Source: Polynucleobacter sp. TSB-Sco08W16 (lineage in GTDB: Bacteria > Pseudomonadota > Gammaproteobacteria > Burkholderiales > Burkholderiaceae). From it: DNA of 64,000 bases. The position numbers and the translations under genes were made by a program. Every line of letters starts with the position of its first letter. Position 1 is the first letter of the stretch. The stretch spans positions 1 through 64,000 of the forward strand of contig NZ_CP061291.1 of assembly GCF_018687455.1 (NCBI RefSeq), given 5' to 3'. Under the pieces are notes generated by a model. That model saw nothing but the letters and a program-made list of their open reading frames with translations. It did no database searches and was not told where the DNA came from. Shown one piece after another: positions 27,213-39,187 of the stretch.

Positions 27213-27857
27213 ATGCCAATTAAATTAGGGGTTGTTCCCGTTACTCCGTTTGAGCAAAACTGCTCTATTCTGGTCTGCCAAGAAACTGGAGATGCCGCGG
27301 TAGTTGACCCCGGGGGCGATATTGAAAAAATTTTGGATGGCGTAAAACAGATGGGTGGCAATGTAAAAAAGATTTTGTTAACCCATGGGCATTTGGATCA
27401 TTGTGCTGCCGCCAAAGACTTGGCTGATCAGTTGGGCGTCCCTATTGAGGGCCCTCAAGAAGAGGAGCGTTTTTGGATTGATCAATTGCCCGAACAAACA
27501 GTACGTTTTGGCTTTGGTCATGCCAAAGTATTTGAACCTAATCGTTGGTTAAACGATGGTGATCATGTAGAGGTGGGTAATGTTGATCTTGAAGTGTTTC
27601 ATTGTCCAGGACATACACCTGGCCACGTTATCTTTTTTGATAAAGAAGATCGCTTGGCAATCGTGGGGGATGTTTTATTTGCTGGATCGATTGGGAGAAC
27701 GGATTTCCCGCGCGGCAATCATGCCGATTTAATAAACGCAATTAAAACAAAGTTATGGCCTCTCGGCGACGACGTGCAGTTTGTGCCCGGTCACGGTCCA
27801 ATGTCTACATTTGGGAAAGAACGGAGAACCAATCCCTATGTGGGAGAAGATGCATAA
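27213..27857 (+). CDS. Metallo-beta-lactamase-fold hydrolase (YcbL/glyoxalase II-like)
   Basis: The 214-residue protein has the metal-binding motif THGHLDH (HxHxDH) near residue 57. Later metal ligands lie in the HCPGHTPGH and GDVLF segments and in PGHGPMSTFG near the end. Such short proteins hydrolyse thioesters such as S-lactoylglutathione in several cases, but the substrate here cannot be fixed. It is divergent from gcvH with a 93-bp gap. A hairpin TAAGCGGC-CTTAT-GCCGCTTA (27855-27875) overlaps its stop codon, without a T-tract. Confidence 0.9.
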   Translation: MPIKLGVVPVTPFEQNCSILVCQETGDAAVVDPGGDIEKILDGVKQMGGNVKKILLTHGHLDHCAAAKDLADQLGVPIEGPQEEERFWIDQLPEQTVRFGFGHAKVFEPNRWLNDGDHVEVGNVDLEVFHCPGHTPGHVIFFDKEDRLAIVGDVLFAGSIGRTDFPRGNHADLINAIKTKLWPLGDDVQFVPGHGPMSTFGKERRTNPYVGEDA

Positions 27858-27892
27858 GCGGCCTTATGCCGCTTAAGAAACAAAACTACAAA

Positions 27893-28078
27893 TTAGGTTT
27901 TTGCTGAACCGGTACGATGAGTACGGTTATATAAGCAGCTAGCGCAAATCCAGCGTTGCTTGCGATTGCTTGTCGGAATCCATGTGCCGCCCTCGAGTCG
28001 TTTTTCGCGACTGCAAGAAGAGCAAAATTTAAGGCTCTGAGAAGAATCTTGGGTGGCAGCTGGAGTCGATGTAGTCAT
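27893..28078 (-). CDS. Small zinc-ribbon-like protein of unknown function
   Basis: The 61-residue product has two CxxC knuckles, CSSC (about 19-22) and CASC (about 45-48), separated by 22 residues that contain GGTWIPTSNRKQRW. The pattern suggests a single zinc-ribbon binding nucleic acid or protein. I do not recognise a named family. It lies 40 nt downstream of the desaturase on the same strand, so the two could be cotranscribed. The RBS is weak. The paired CxxC motifs argue that it is a true gene. Confidence 0.6.
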   Translation of the reverse strand: MTTSTPAATQDSSQSLKFCSSCSREKRLEGGTWIPTSNRKQRWICASCLYNRTHRTGSAKT

Positions 28079-28118
28079 GGCAATCCGGGTAAGGCAAATC
28101 TTTATACAGAGATCTATT

Positions 28119-29273
28119 TTACCCGTTTTGTCCTGCTGGGATTGGGGTTAAGACAACCCGGACTGAATCGGCCGTTTTATTGCCGTCAAAGTCCAGCCAA
28201 GCCTTATTTTCAAAGTCATAGAGCTTGCATTTACGAGCAGTATCGAAATACCAGCCCCAAGAGAATTTTTGAATAAAAATACGCTCTGGGAGAATGGTTT
28301 CCAGCGTTTGCTGAGCCTCTGGGAGGCGATACAGTGGTACGCTCATATCAACGTGATGAGCTGTATGCTCCATGATATGGTGCATTAAAGAGCCCCAGAT
28401 CCAGTTAAATGTTAGGTGTACGGTGGTTGATACAAAAGGTTGGGCGCGCAGCCACTCTGACTTTTTGTCATACCAAGATACCGATGGATGGGTGTGGTGA
28501 ACATAGACCACAAATCCAATCATGCCGTTCCAGAACAAGAATGGCACCGCAAAACCAGTTAGTAAGCCAACCCAAACAGATTGGCCGGTAGCAATAGCGC
28601 CGCCGATTAAGCAAGCAATCCAAACGATAGCAAAGGCGGTTACAAGTAAATTATCTTTTAGAAAGATTGGGCGATCACCCGGCTTGTTCTTTGCATTTGG
28701 AAAGTACTCGCGCCTCCACCAGATTTCAATTAAGTAGTAAAAAACAGGACCCAAACCGCTGCGGTAAAGGTGCTCTAGAGCCTTACGCCATGGGGGTAGC
28801 GCGTCATACTCCGATTTTGATAATGGAGCCCAAACGAAATCGAAACCTTTCAGGTTGGTTTGGCCGTGGTGCACTACGTTGTGACCAACATCCCAGAGAC
28901 TGTATGGGGTCAGCGAAGGTAAGAAAGCGATGCGTCCTAATACTTTATTCAACTCACGATTTGGTGTGAAGCTCTGGTGACAAGCATCATGACCCAAAAT
29001 AAAAATACGGCCAGTGACAAAACCAGCAACTACCCCAAAAATAATTTTCAGGAGAATGCTTTCAACTAAAACTGTGCCCGCAATACAGCCAAGCCACAGC
29101 AATGAATCAATGAGCAAAAGCATGATTGCACGCCCAGTTTCACCTTGTGCCATTGGGATTAACCAGCTCCGAATAATTTTGCGGTGAGGCAATGGCGCCT
29201 CAGGGGGCAAAGGATTGGTCAGGGAAGGCTCTGTAAGGGCGGTATTTAGATGTGTAGACACGATAAGAATCAA
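28119..29273 (-). CDS. Membrane fatty acid desaturase
   Basis: The 384-residue protein has three histidine boxes that bind the di-iron centre: HDACH, HNVVHHG and EHTAHH. They are spread between hydrophobic segments, as in acyl-lipid desaturases of the delta-12/omega-6 type. It should introduce a double bond into membrane acyl chains using O2, but regiochemistry is not readable. The start is uncertain: TTG at 29273 and GTG at 29261 are both in frame and neither has a good RBS. It stands alone, apart from the small zinc-ribbon gene after it. Confidence 0.88.
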   Translation of the reverse strand: MILIVSTHLNTALTEPSLTNPLPPEAPLPHRKIIRSWLIPMAQGETGRAIMLLLIDSLLWLGCIAGTVLVESILLKIIFGVVAGFVTGRIFILGHDACHQSFTPNRELNKVLGRIAFLPSLTPYSLWDVGHNVVHHGQTNLKGFDFVWAPLSKSEYDALPPWRKALEHLYRSGLGPVFYYLIEIWWRREYFPNAKNKPGDRPIFLKDNLLVTAFAIVWIACLIGGAIATGQSVWVGLLTGFAVPFLFWNGMIGFVVYVHHTHPSVSWYDKKSEWLRAQPFVSTTVHLTFNWIWGSLMHHIMEHTAHHVDMSVPLYRLPEAQQTLETILPERIFIQKFSWGWYFDTARKCKLYDFENKAWLDFDGNKTADSVRVVLTPIPAGQNG

Positions 29274-29343
29274 TAAGTTAGACGCAAATGATAGCGGTTT
29301 TCACGATTTCTCGCATGATGTAGGTCAAAAACCCCTTCAGTTT

Positions 29344-29419
29344 TGGCGCGCCCGGCAGGAATCGAACCTGCGACCCTTGGCTTCGGAGGCCAATACTCTA
29401 TCCACTGAGCTACGGGCGC
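29344..29419 (-). tRNA. tRNA-Arg (anticodon CCG)
   Basis: Read on the minus strand, the gene folds as a 76-nt cloverleaf. The acceptor GCGCCCG pairs with CGGGCGC, the anticodon stem TTGGC/GCCAA encloses loop CTCCGAA, the T arm is GCAGG-TTCGATT-CCTGC, and CCA is encoded. Anticodon CCG reads CGG arginine codons. Confidence 0.96.
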
Positions 29420-29522
29420 CAGTGTAAAACTGGATACCCCGCTATTGTAAGTGCCTAAACCCCTACTCTCTAGTTATAATCTTGGCAAAACAACCCTAAA
29501 ACCCGTCAAACTATAAATCCCT

Positions 29523-29747
29523 ATGAGCAACGAGCACGGAAATCTAATCAAGACCCCAAAACAACTCATCACCATGGTGTTTGCAAGCTTTTTTGTACCC
29601 TTGATCATCATTTTGTTGTTGATGGTGTTTGTGAATAATGGCAAGCGAGTTGATTCATCAGCTTCCGCAGATCAAATTATCAAACCGGTAGCCCAATTGA
29701 ATCTCCAAGATGCAAGCGCTCCAAAAGATGCTCAGGAGAGCAAGTAA
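29523..29747 (+). CDS. Small single-helix membrane protein resembling the anchor of a cytochrome c5
   Basis: The 74-residue protein has a charged start with IKTPKQLITMVFASFF, one strong membrane helix (about 17-40), and a short tail with IIKPVAQLNLQDASAPK. From memory, this matches the N-terminal anchor and linker of Burkholderiales cytochrome c5-type proteins, which continue into a CxxCH heme domain. Here the protein stops before any heme motif. A terminator follows 35 bp later, so the lost part is not simply out of frame. It may be a working stand-alone peptide or a remnant. Confidence 0.72.
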   Translation: MSNEHGNLIKTPKQLITMVFASFFVPLIIILLLMVFVNNGKRVDSSASADQIIKPVAQLNLQDASAPKDAQESK

Positions 29748-29781
29748 GCTTCAATCCCCTCTAGTAGAAGAGCGGACAATT

Positions 29782-29807
29782 AAAGCTGGCTAAATGCCAG
29801 CTTTTTT
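29782..29807 (+). terminator. Rho-independent terminator
   Basis: AAAGCTGGC (29782-29790) pairs perfectly with GCCAGCTTT (29796-29804) across a TAAAT loop, and the sequence runs into a six-base T-tract to 29807. It ends the transcript of the small membrane protein. It abuts the stop codon of the convergent rsmI gene, so it may act weakly in both directions. Confidence 0.88.
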
Positions 29808-30711
29808 ATTTCTCTGAATTATTTGCTTTCGCATCTAAGGCAATTTGGTAAGCATCTTTTTTCGGAAGTCCTAGGGCTTGAGATAACACGGCTGCTATTT
29901 CTTTGCTCCCCAAATAGGAGCTCAATATATTGGCCCATAGCATTAGAGACGCATGCTCTGGGGCCTCGTCAGCGCTGGCTTGGCGGCCTGCAATCAAAAT
30001 AATGAACTCCCCCTTAAGGCTGTCAGCATTTTCTAGCCAGGATGCAATCTCTTGCGCCTGAATTGAAACCAATTGCTCAAACTTTTTAGTGAGCTCTCGG
30101 CAAATCAACACCTGTCGATCTTTTTCTAATGCATCACTAAGCAAGAGAAGTGTTTCGCGAATGTGATGTGGCGACTCAAAAAAGATACTAGTCTTTTTGC
30201 TGCTACTTATATCTTGTAACAGAGCATCACGCTCTTTCGTTTTGTGCGGCCAAAAGCCGAGAAATTGAAAGCGCCCTTCCGAATGCTGCATTACCGAGCC
30301 AGAAGCCGAGATGGCACAAGATATAGCGCTTGCTCCTGGTACGGGGATCACTCGAAAGCCTGCTTTTTGTACTTCGTCTACAAGACGTGCACCAGGATCA
30401 GAAACGCCAGGCGTACCCGCATCAGAAATATAGGCCCAGCGCTCCTTGTTAGAAAGGTGCTGAATCACTGTTTGAGCTCCGCCGAGCTCATTGTGCGTAT
30501 GTAAGGCTAAACACTTTTTATGAATACCGAATTGTTGCAACAGCGCAGCGCTATGCCGAGTGTCTTCGCATGCAATGCCGTCCATTTCATTGAGAACATG
30601 TAGTGCGCGCAAGGTAATATCCCCCAAGTTCCCAATGGGCGTAGCTACCATATATAAAGCACCGGCTGGTAAATCCTGTTGCTTTAAAAAATCCAATGAG
30701 CCTAGTTCCAT
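29806..30711 (-). CDS. rsmI: 16S rRNA (cytidine-1402-2'-O)-methyltransferase RsmI
   Basis: RsmI adds the ribose methyl on C1402 of 16S rRNA in the decoding centre. The 301-residue product has the SAM-binding start ALYMVATPIGNLGDITLRAL, the motif ISDAGTPGVSDPGARLV, and VPGASAISCAISASG. It is divergent from gmhA across 106 bp. In many proteobacteria yraN lies in this cluster; no yraN is present here. Confidence 0.96.
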   Translation of the reverse strand: MELGSLDFLKQQDLPAGALYMVATPIGNLGDITLRALHVLNEMDGIACEDTRHSAALLQQFGIHKKCLALHTHNELGGAQTVIQHLSNKERWAYISDAGTPGVSDPGARLVDEVQKAGFRVIPVPGASAISCAISASGSVMQHSEGRFQFLGFWPHKTKERDALLQDISSSKKTSIFFESPHHIRETLLLLSDALEKDRQVLICRELTKKFEQLVSIQAQEIASWLENADSLKGEFIILIAGRQASADEAPEHASLMLWANILSSYLGSKEIAAVLSQALGLPKKDAYQIALDAKANNSEK

Positions 30712-30817
30712 GGGGATATTGTCTGCTGAAGGTTAATCAATAAGCAAGAGAATACGTTGCTTTTGAGTTAAGCTGAAAGCATCGGAATTTAGACCTTCTT
30801 TGGCGCATAATATTGCT

Positions 30818-31420
30818 ATGGATAAAGACACTATCGAACGTTTGCGCAAACGCGCATCCCAACATTTTTTAGATAGCATTGCCGTTAAGCAAGAAGCTGA
30901 AAAAATCCTGCCCGAACCGGTTGCCCTTGGAGTGCTTGCAATGGTTGATTGTCTAAAGTCTGGCGGCAAAGTCATGGCATGCGGCAATGGTGGTTCTGCA
31001 GCAGATGCGCAACATTTCGCAGCAGAACTCATTGGGCGCTTCGAGCGCGAACGCCAAGAGTTAGCAGCCATTGCATTGACAACCGACTCATCTATTTTGA
31101 CGGCGGTTGGTAATGATTACAGCTACGATGAAGTATTCAGCAAGCAAGTGCGCGGTCTTGGAAAAAAAGGCGACATCCTTTTAGGCATCTCTACCTCAGG
31201 CAACTCAAAGAACGTGGTTAAAGCAATTGAAGCTGCTAAAAAAATAGGTATCAAAATCATCGCGCTCACTGGTAATGGTGGCGGGAAGATTGCAAGCCTA
31301 TTAGATAAAGACGATATTCATTTGTGCGCCCCTTCCACGCGGACCGCACGTATTCAAGAAACCCATCTAGTTTTACTTCATGGTTTGTGTGATGGCGTTG
31401 ATCACATACTGCTCGATTAA
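30818..31420 (+). CDS. gmhA: Phosphoheptose isomerase (GmhA/DiaA family)
   Basis: The 200-residue SIS-domain protein has the phosphate-binding motif CGNGGSAADAQHFAAEL and GISTSGNSKNV. GmhA makes D-glycero-D-manno-heptose 7-phosphate for lipopolysaccharide; its paralogue DiaA instead helps DnaA. The E. coli GmhA catalytic Glu65 and His180 have counterparts here (Glu in HFAAEL, His in VLLHGL), whereas E. coli DiaA as I recall it has Ser at the Glu position. This favours the isomerase, though the neighbours (rsmI, BON protein) are those of diaA. ATG 30818 is preferred over TTG 30800. Confidence 0.85.
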   Translation: MDKDTIERLRKRASQHFLDSIAVKQEAEKILPEPVALGVLAMVDCLKSGGKVMACGNGGSAADAQHFAAELIGRFERERQELAAIALTTDSSILTAVGNDYSYDEVFSKQVRGLGKKGDILLGISTSGNSKNVVKAIEAAKKIGIKIIALTGNGGGKIASLLDKDDIHLCAPSTRTARIQETHLVLLHGLCDGVDHILLD

Positions 31421-31447
31421 CTTTTATACAAAAGCAAAGACACCTAA

Positions 31448-32098
31448 ATGCAAATTCAATCTTTCAGTAAATTCTTTATTGCATTAGTCCTTGCATCTCA
31501 GCTCTCTGCTTGTGGAGTTCTCGCAGTAGGTGGGGTTGCAGCAGGCGCAAGCATCATGGCTGATAGACGCACTCCAGGTGTGCAAGCAATTGATAATGGG
31601 ATCGAGCTTGAGGCTAACGCGGCCTTATCAAAGCGCTTTGGTGATAACGCTCACATCAACGTAACTTCATTCAATCAAAAAGTATTGCTGACTGGTGAAG
31701 TAAAAGATGCTGACATAAAGGGTGAGGCAGGCGCCTATGTGAAGGCGATGAAGAATGCTCGCACTGTATTTAATGAGCTTGTTGTTGGACCTAATAGCAC
31801 TTACACTGCACGCGCGAACGACTCTTATTTAGAGTCGAAGCTTAAGGCGCAAATGATTTTTACAGATAAGCTGCCATCGAACTCTATGTCTATTGTTGCT
31901 GAGGGCTCAAGCGTTTATCTAATGGGCATCCTGACCCAGAATGAGGCTGACCTGGCTAAGAAAGTGGCCAGCAATACTAATGGTGTGAAAGATGTCTATG
32001 TTTACTTTGACATCATTTCTGAAGAAGAAAAAAATCGTTTAGAAAAACAAGGCAAGGCTGATCAAACGCAGCCAAGCTCACCTCCAAAATTCCAATAA
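31448..32098 (+). CDS. BON-domain outer-membrane lipoprotein (DolP/YraP-like)
   Basis: The 216-residue protein begins with a lipoprotein signal peptide ending in the lipobox LSAC (Cys about 22). Two BON domains follow (about 50-115 and 125-195), with a Pro/Ser/Gln-rich tail. BON lipoproteins such as DolP support outer-membrane integrity at the division site. It lies 27 bp after gmhA, matching the diaA-dolP order in enterics, and precedes a cytochrome c gene. Confidence 0.88.
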   Translation: MQIQSFSKFFIALVLASQLSACGVLAVGGVAAGASIMADRRTPGVQAIDNGIELEANAALSKRFGDNAHINVTSFNQKVLLTGEVKDADIKGEAGAYVKAMKNARTVFNELVVGPNSTYTARANDSYLESKLKAQMIFTDKLPSNSMSIVAEGSSVYLMGILTQNEADLAKKVASNTNGVKDVYVYFDIISEEEKNRLEKQGKADQTQPSSPPKFQ

Positions 32099-32122
32099 AC
32101 TTTCTGTAAGTTTGTGATTTAC

Positions 32123-32464
32123 ATGAAGCGAGCGATTGTAAAAATAGTTTTTTTATTTGCAGCACTCGCTTATTTCATTCCTGCTGCACAAGCAAATGAA
32201 GAGGATCAGAAAGCGTTTGCAATCGCCAAACAAAATGCATGCTTAGGTTGTCACGCGCTTGATAAAAAAATTGTCGGCCCTAGCTATCAATCAATTGCCC
32301 AAAAATACAAGAGCGATCCGAATGCGCAAGTATTTCTGAAAAAGAAAATTGCTAAAGGGGGGGCGGGCTCGTGGGGGGTTGTGCCTATGCCCGCGAACGC
32401 AAAGTTAAGTGATGCGGATTTGTCTTTGTTAACTAGCTGGATACTGCGTGGTGCACCGAATTGA
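32123..32464 (+). CDS. Small periplasmic class I cytochrome c
   Basis: After a signal peptide (about 1-24, ending AAQAN), the mature protein of about 90 residues carries one heme site CLGCH and a distal methionine ligand in VVPMPANAKLSD. This is the c551/c552 electron-carrier pattern. It would pass electrons to a terminal oxidase or reductase in the periplasm. The start may be ATG 32123 or GTG 32114. It ends 26 bp before the convergent acetyltransferase gene. Confidence 0.92.
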   Translation: MKRAIVKIVFLFAALAYFIPAAQANEEDQKAFAIAKQNACLGCHALDKKIVGPSYQSIAQKYKSDPNAQVFLKKKIAKGGAGSWGVVPMPANAKLSDADLSLLTSWILRGAPN

Positions 32465-32490
32465 GTGTATTGAGAAAAATACTCAAGCGA

Positions 32491-33147
32491 TCAACGTGCT
32501 AGTGCTGGTTTGCCCAAGAACCACCACCAGGCTTGATGAGCAAGCTTGAAATTTTCTTTTATCGCGTAATCAAAATCAGCCCACTGTTCATTTGCAGCCT
32601 CTTCCACAATGGTTGCGGGATTTGCTGGCGGTAATTTGAGATAAGCATCTGCATCACCGTAGGCGTATTCCACTTTCATGCCGGCTTTTTGTGCCAAATG
32701 CATCATGGCTTTATTGTTTGCAAGGCAATGCACATATAGGGTTTGAATGTTGCTATTACGTGAGTGCACCGCAGAGCGTTGAAGTAGCGCAGTGCCAAGC
32801 CCTTGCCCTCTTCCCTCTGGCAATACAGAGACTCCGAACTCGGCAGAGCGGGCCTGACCATTAATTGTTGGTAAATAGGCGAGGTGTGCCATGCCAACGA
32901 GCTTTAAATCTGCATCAAAGACGCCAAAAATGGCATCTCTATTGAAATCTAGACGTTCTACGTAGTGGTTAATGACTTCATCAGGGGTTTGGGTGCCAAA
33001 GCGAAGGCGGCGATCTTCTTCGCCCAACTGCAATAGATGGTTCAGTATCTCCAGGCGATGTCCTGCATGAAGCTCTCGAACAGGAACTACTAGCCTTGCT
33101 ATATATGGCTTGCTGGGTGAGTGGCTGTTCGCTAATTTATTGTGCAT
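32491..33147 (-). CDS. GNAT-family N-acetyltransferase
   Basis: The 218-residue protein has the acetyl-CoA-binding pattern VLPEGRGQGLGTALLQR (R/Q-x-x-G-x-G/A) in its middle, preceded by AEFGVSV and followed by ANNKAMMHLAQKAGM. These are GNAT motifs A and B. The substrate is not known. A C-terminal extension of about 50 residues (after VEYAYGDADAYL) is not part of the core fold. It is transcribed away from the rRNA operon. Confidence 0.85.
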   Translation of the reverse strand: MHNKLANSHSPSKPYIARLVVPVRELHAGHRLEILNHLLQLGEEDRRLRFGTQTPDEVINHYVERLDFNRDAIFGVFDADLKLVGMAHLAYLPTINGQARSAEFGVSVLPEGRGQGLGTALLQRSAVHSRNSNIQTLYVHCLANNKAMMHLAQKAGMKVEYAYGDADAYLKLPPANPATIVEEAANEQWADFDYAIKENFKLAHQAWWWFLGKPALAR

Positions 33148-33627
33148 AGCAATATTTTAGCAGGGATTAAGGAAAATTACAGGGTTTTCCCTAGTATGTG
33201 GCTTATATGCAAATAAACCACCCAAATGCAGGTTCTGTTCTGGTTTTTTGTGAAAAGGACTCTAAAAAGCAAGAAATTTGAAAAAAAGTTAAAAATATTT
33301 TCAAATTTTATCCCCTTGATTTAATTGAATAATTTTTTTAAATCAGAAATATTTTCGCTTTTTTTAGGAAATAGACTACGAAAGGTGTTGACGACCCAAA
33401 ATAAGTGCGCTATAGTCTCACCTCTCTGCTGAATGTTATTTGAAATACAAAACAAGTCAGCCCTCTTTAAAAATTAGTCAACCGATAATTGTGGGTACTA
33501 AGTGAAAGCATCCAGTCCTTCGGGACAGATGTAAATAAATAGTACTCATAGACAGTAAAAAGATTTGGTTTTATTACCAAGTCAATTTCTTGAATGAGTG
33601 CGACGATCCGCAAGGATCACAGGAATT
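33148..33627 (+). promoter_or_regulatory. rRNA operon promoter and leader
   Basis: There is no gene here. A strong promoter has -35 TTGACG (33388-33393) and -10 TATAGT (33411-33416), spaced 17 bp. The 100 bp upstream are A/T-tract rich, like an UP element. A boxA-like CTCTTTAAAAA lies near 33464. The hairpins GTCC-TTCG-GGAC (33515-33526) and GATCC-GCAA-GGATC (33605-33618) precede 16S. The stretch 33477-33512 is complementary to 35171-35207 beyond 16S, forming the expected RNase III processing stem. Confidence 0.85.
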
Positions 33628-35163
<1,536 letters not shown>

Positions 35164-35219
35164 GAGAAAAGATGCTGGAGCTATAGTGCCCACACTTATC
35201 GGTTGACAATAAAAGCCAC

Positions 35220-35296
35220 GGGTCTGTAGCTCAGCTGGTTAGAGCACTGTGTTGATAACGCAGGGGTCGTAGGTTCAAGTCCTACCAGACCCACCA
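35220..35296 (+). tRNA. tRNA-Ile (anticodon GAT)
   Basis: This is a 77-nt cloverleaf in the rRNA spacer. The acceptor GGGTCTG pairs with CAGACCC, the anticodon loop is TTGATAA, and CCA is encoded. It is the usual spacer tRNA and is processed from the rRNA transcript. Confidence 0.98.
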
Positions 35297-35326
35297 ATCA
35301 GCGTTGATATGGACTTAGTGGACGTT

Positions 35327-35402
35327 GGGGGATTAGCTCAGCTGGGAGAGCACCTGCTTTGCAAGCAGGGGGTCGTCGGTTCGATCCCGTCATCCTCCAC
35401 CA
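35327..35402 (+). tRNA. tRNA-Ala (anticodon TGC)
   Basis: This 76-nt cloverleaf has GGGGGAT at the 5' end, anticodon loop TTTGCAA within CCTGC/GCAGG, and an encoded CCA. It follows tRNA-Ile by 30 bp, giving the classic Ile-Ala spacer pair. Confidence 0.98.
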
Positions 35403-35670
35403 ACATCTAAATGTCAAAACTAAGCGATTAATAAATTGTTTAGTTTTGCCATTTATGGCTGTTCTTTAAAAATTTGAGTAAGCAAAGTGTCAAATGTTTC
35501 TTTGAGAGGACATTTGACAATGTAATAAGGGTAAAGATTGAATCATCAATCAGTAATACAAACGAGTTTTACCAAGTTCTTTAACAAGTACTTACAGTTT
35601 GGATTACGGCAAACATGTCAGAAGTAGAAGTAAAACCTATAACGGTTACTAGCAATGGTGCTCGTTATAG
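35403..35670 (+). promoter_or_regulatory. tRNA-Ala to 23S spacer: boxA and 23S processing structures
   Basis: This 268-bp spacer has no gene. It has a boxA-like GTTCTTTAAAAATT (from about 35461), the expected antitermination signal. A 10-bp hairpin TGTCAAATGT / ACATTTGACA is at 35488-35497 and 35510-35519. A 9-bp hairpin CCTATAACG / CGTTATAGG (35636-35644, 35663-35671) ends at the mature 23S start. Segments near 35609-35671 also pair with sequence after 23S (about 38541-38575), forming the long processing stem. Confidence 0.75.
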
Positions 35671-38544
<2,874 letters not shown>

Positions 38545-38648
38545 ATAACCAGCACTATTGTGTTGGATGTTTGCCAGATTTAATCTGCATCCTTATTACA
38601 TGCTTACTCAAATAGAGTTGTTGATAATTCAACAACTCGACCCTCTAC

Positions 38649-38763
38649 GCCCGGTGACCATAGCAAGTTGGAACCACTCCTTCCCATCCCGAACAGGACA
38701 GTGAAACGACTTTACGCCGATGATAGTGCGGATTACCCGTGTGAAAGTAGGTAACTGCCGGGC
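38649..38763 (+). rRNA. rrf: 5S ribosomal RNA
   Basis: The 115-nt gene opens GCCCGGTGACCATAGC and closes with the complementary CTGCCGGGC, with the internal CCCATCCCGAAC element. It is the last gene of the operon; a terminator follows 9 bp later. No tRNA lies between 5S and the terminator. Confidence 0.97.
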
Positions 38764-38772
38764 ACCAATGCG

Positions 38773-38804
38773 ACGCCCAGACCCTTTTAGGTCTGGGCGT
38801 TTTT
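38773..38804 (+). terminator. Rho-independent terminator of the rRNA operon
   Basis: ACGCCCAGACC (38773-38783) and GGTCTGGGCGT (38790-38800) form a perfect 11-bp GC-rich stem with a 6-base loop, followed by a T-tract to 38804. This is a strong intrinsic terminator. Confidence 0.95.
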
Positions 38805-38828
38805 ACTTGTGCAAAGCGTTTAGAGAGA

Positions 38829-38857
38829 TTGACAGAAACTCCATTTGGAGTCAGAAT
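38829..38857 (+). promoter_or_regulatory. Promoter of the tRNA-Tyr/Gly/Thr-tuf operon
   Basis: A perfect -35 TTGACA (38829-38834) is spaced 17 bp from CAGAAT (38852-38857). The spacer holds a perfect inverted repeat ACTCCA-TT-TGGAGT (38838-38851). The first tRNA starts at 38869, so the RNA leader is only a few bases. Confidence 0.75.
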
Positions 38858-38868
38858 ATTGGGTTCGC

Positions 38869-38953
38869 GGAGGGGTGTCCGAGCGGCTAAAGGAGGCAGA
38901 CTGTAAATCTGTTGGCTATGCCTACGTAGGTTCGAATCCTACCCCCTCCACCA
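38869..38953 (+). tRNA. tRNA-Tyr (anticodon GTA)
   Basis: This is an 85-nt class II tRNA with a long variable arm. The acceptor GGAGGGG pairs with CCCCTCC, the anticodon loop is CTGTAAA (anticodon GTA), and CCA is encoded. It is first in the tRNA-tuf operon. Confidence 0.97.
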
Positions 38954-38958
38954 GATGT

Positions 38959-39032
38959 GCGGGATTAGTTTAATGGTAAAACAGCAGATTTCCAATCTTC
39001 GGTCAAGAGTTCGATTCTCTTATCCCGCTCCA
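38959..39032 (+). tRNA. tRNA-Gly (anticodon TCC)
   Basis: This 74-nt cloverleaf has GCGGGAT pairing with ATCCCGC, anticodon loop TTTCCAA and an encoded CCA. It is 5 bp after tRNA-Tyr. Confidence 0.97.
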
Positions 39033-39053
39033 GAATTTGTTGCATTAGATTTC

Positions 39054-39128
<75 letters not shown>

Positions 39129-39187
39129 TGTTTGATTTATTAATTGTGTATTTCGTGTTTGGTTTAAGAGTTAACTAAAGGCAGATT

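Noticed and set aside
27855..27875. Hairpin TAAGCGGC-CTTAT-GCCGCTTA at the end of the metallo-beta-lactamase-fold gene as a terminator
   Set aside because: The stem is good, but it is followed by AGAAACAAAA rather than Ts. Reverse-strand use also lacks a T-run.
30733..31071. Minus-strand 112-codon frame overlapping gmhA, as a possible yraN
   Set aside because: It is a shadow of gmhA in another frame and shows no YraN-like sequence.
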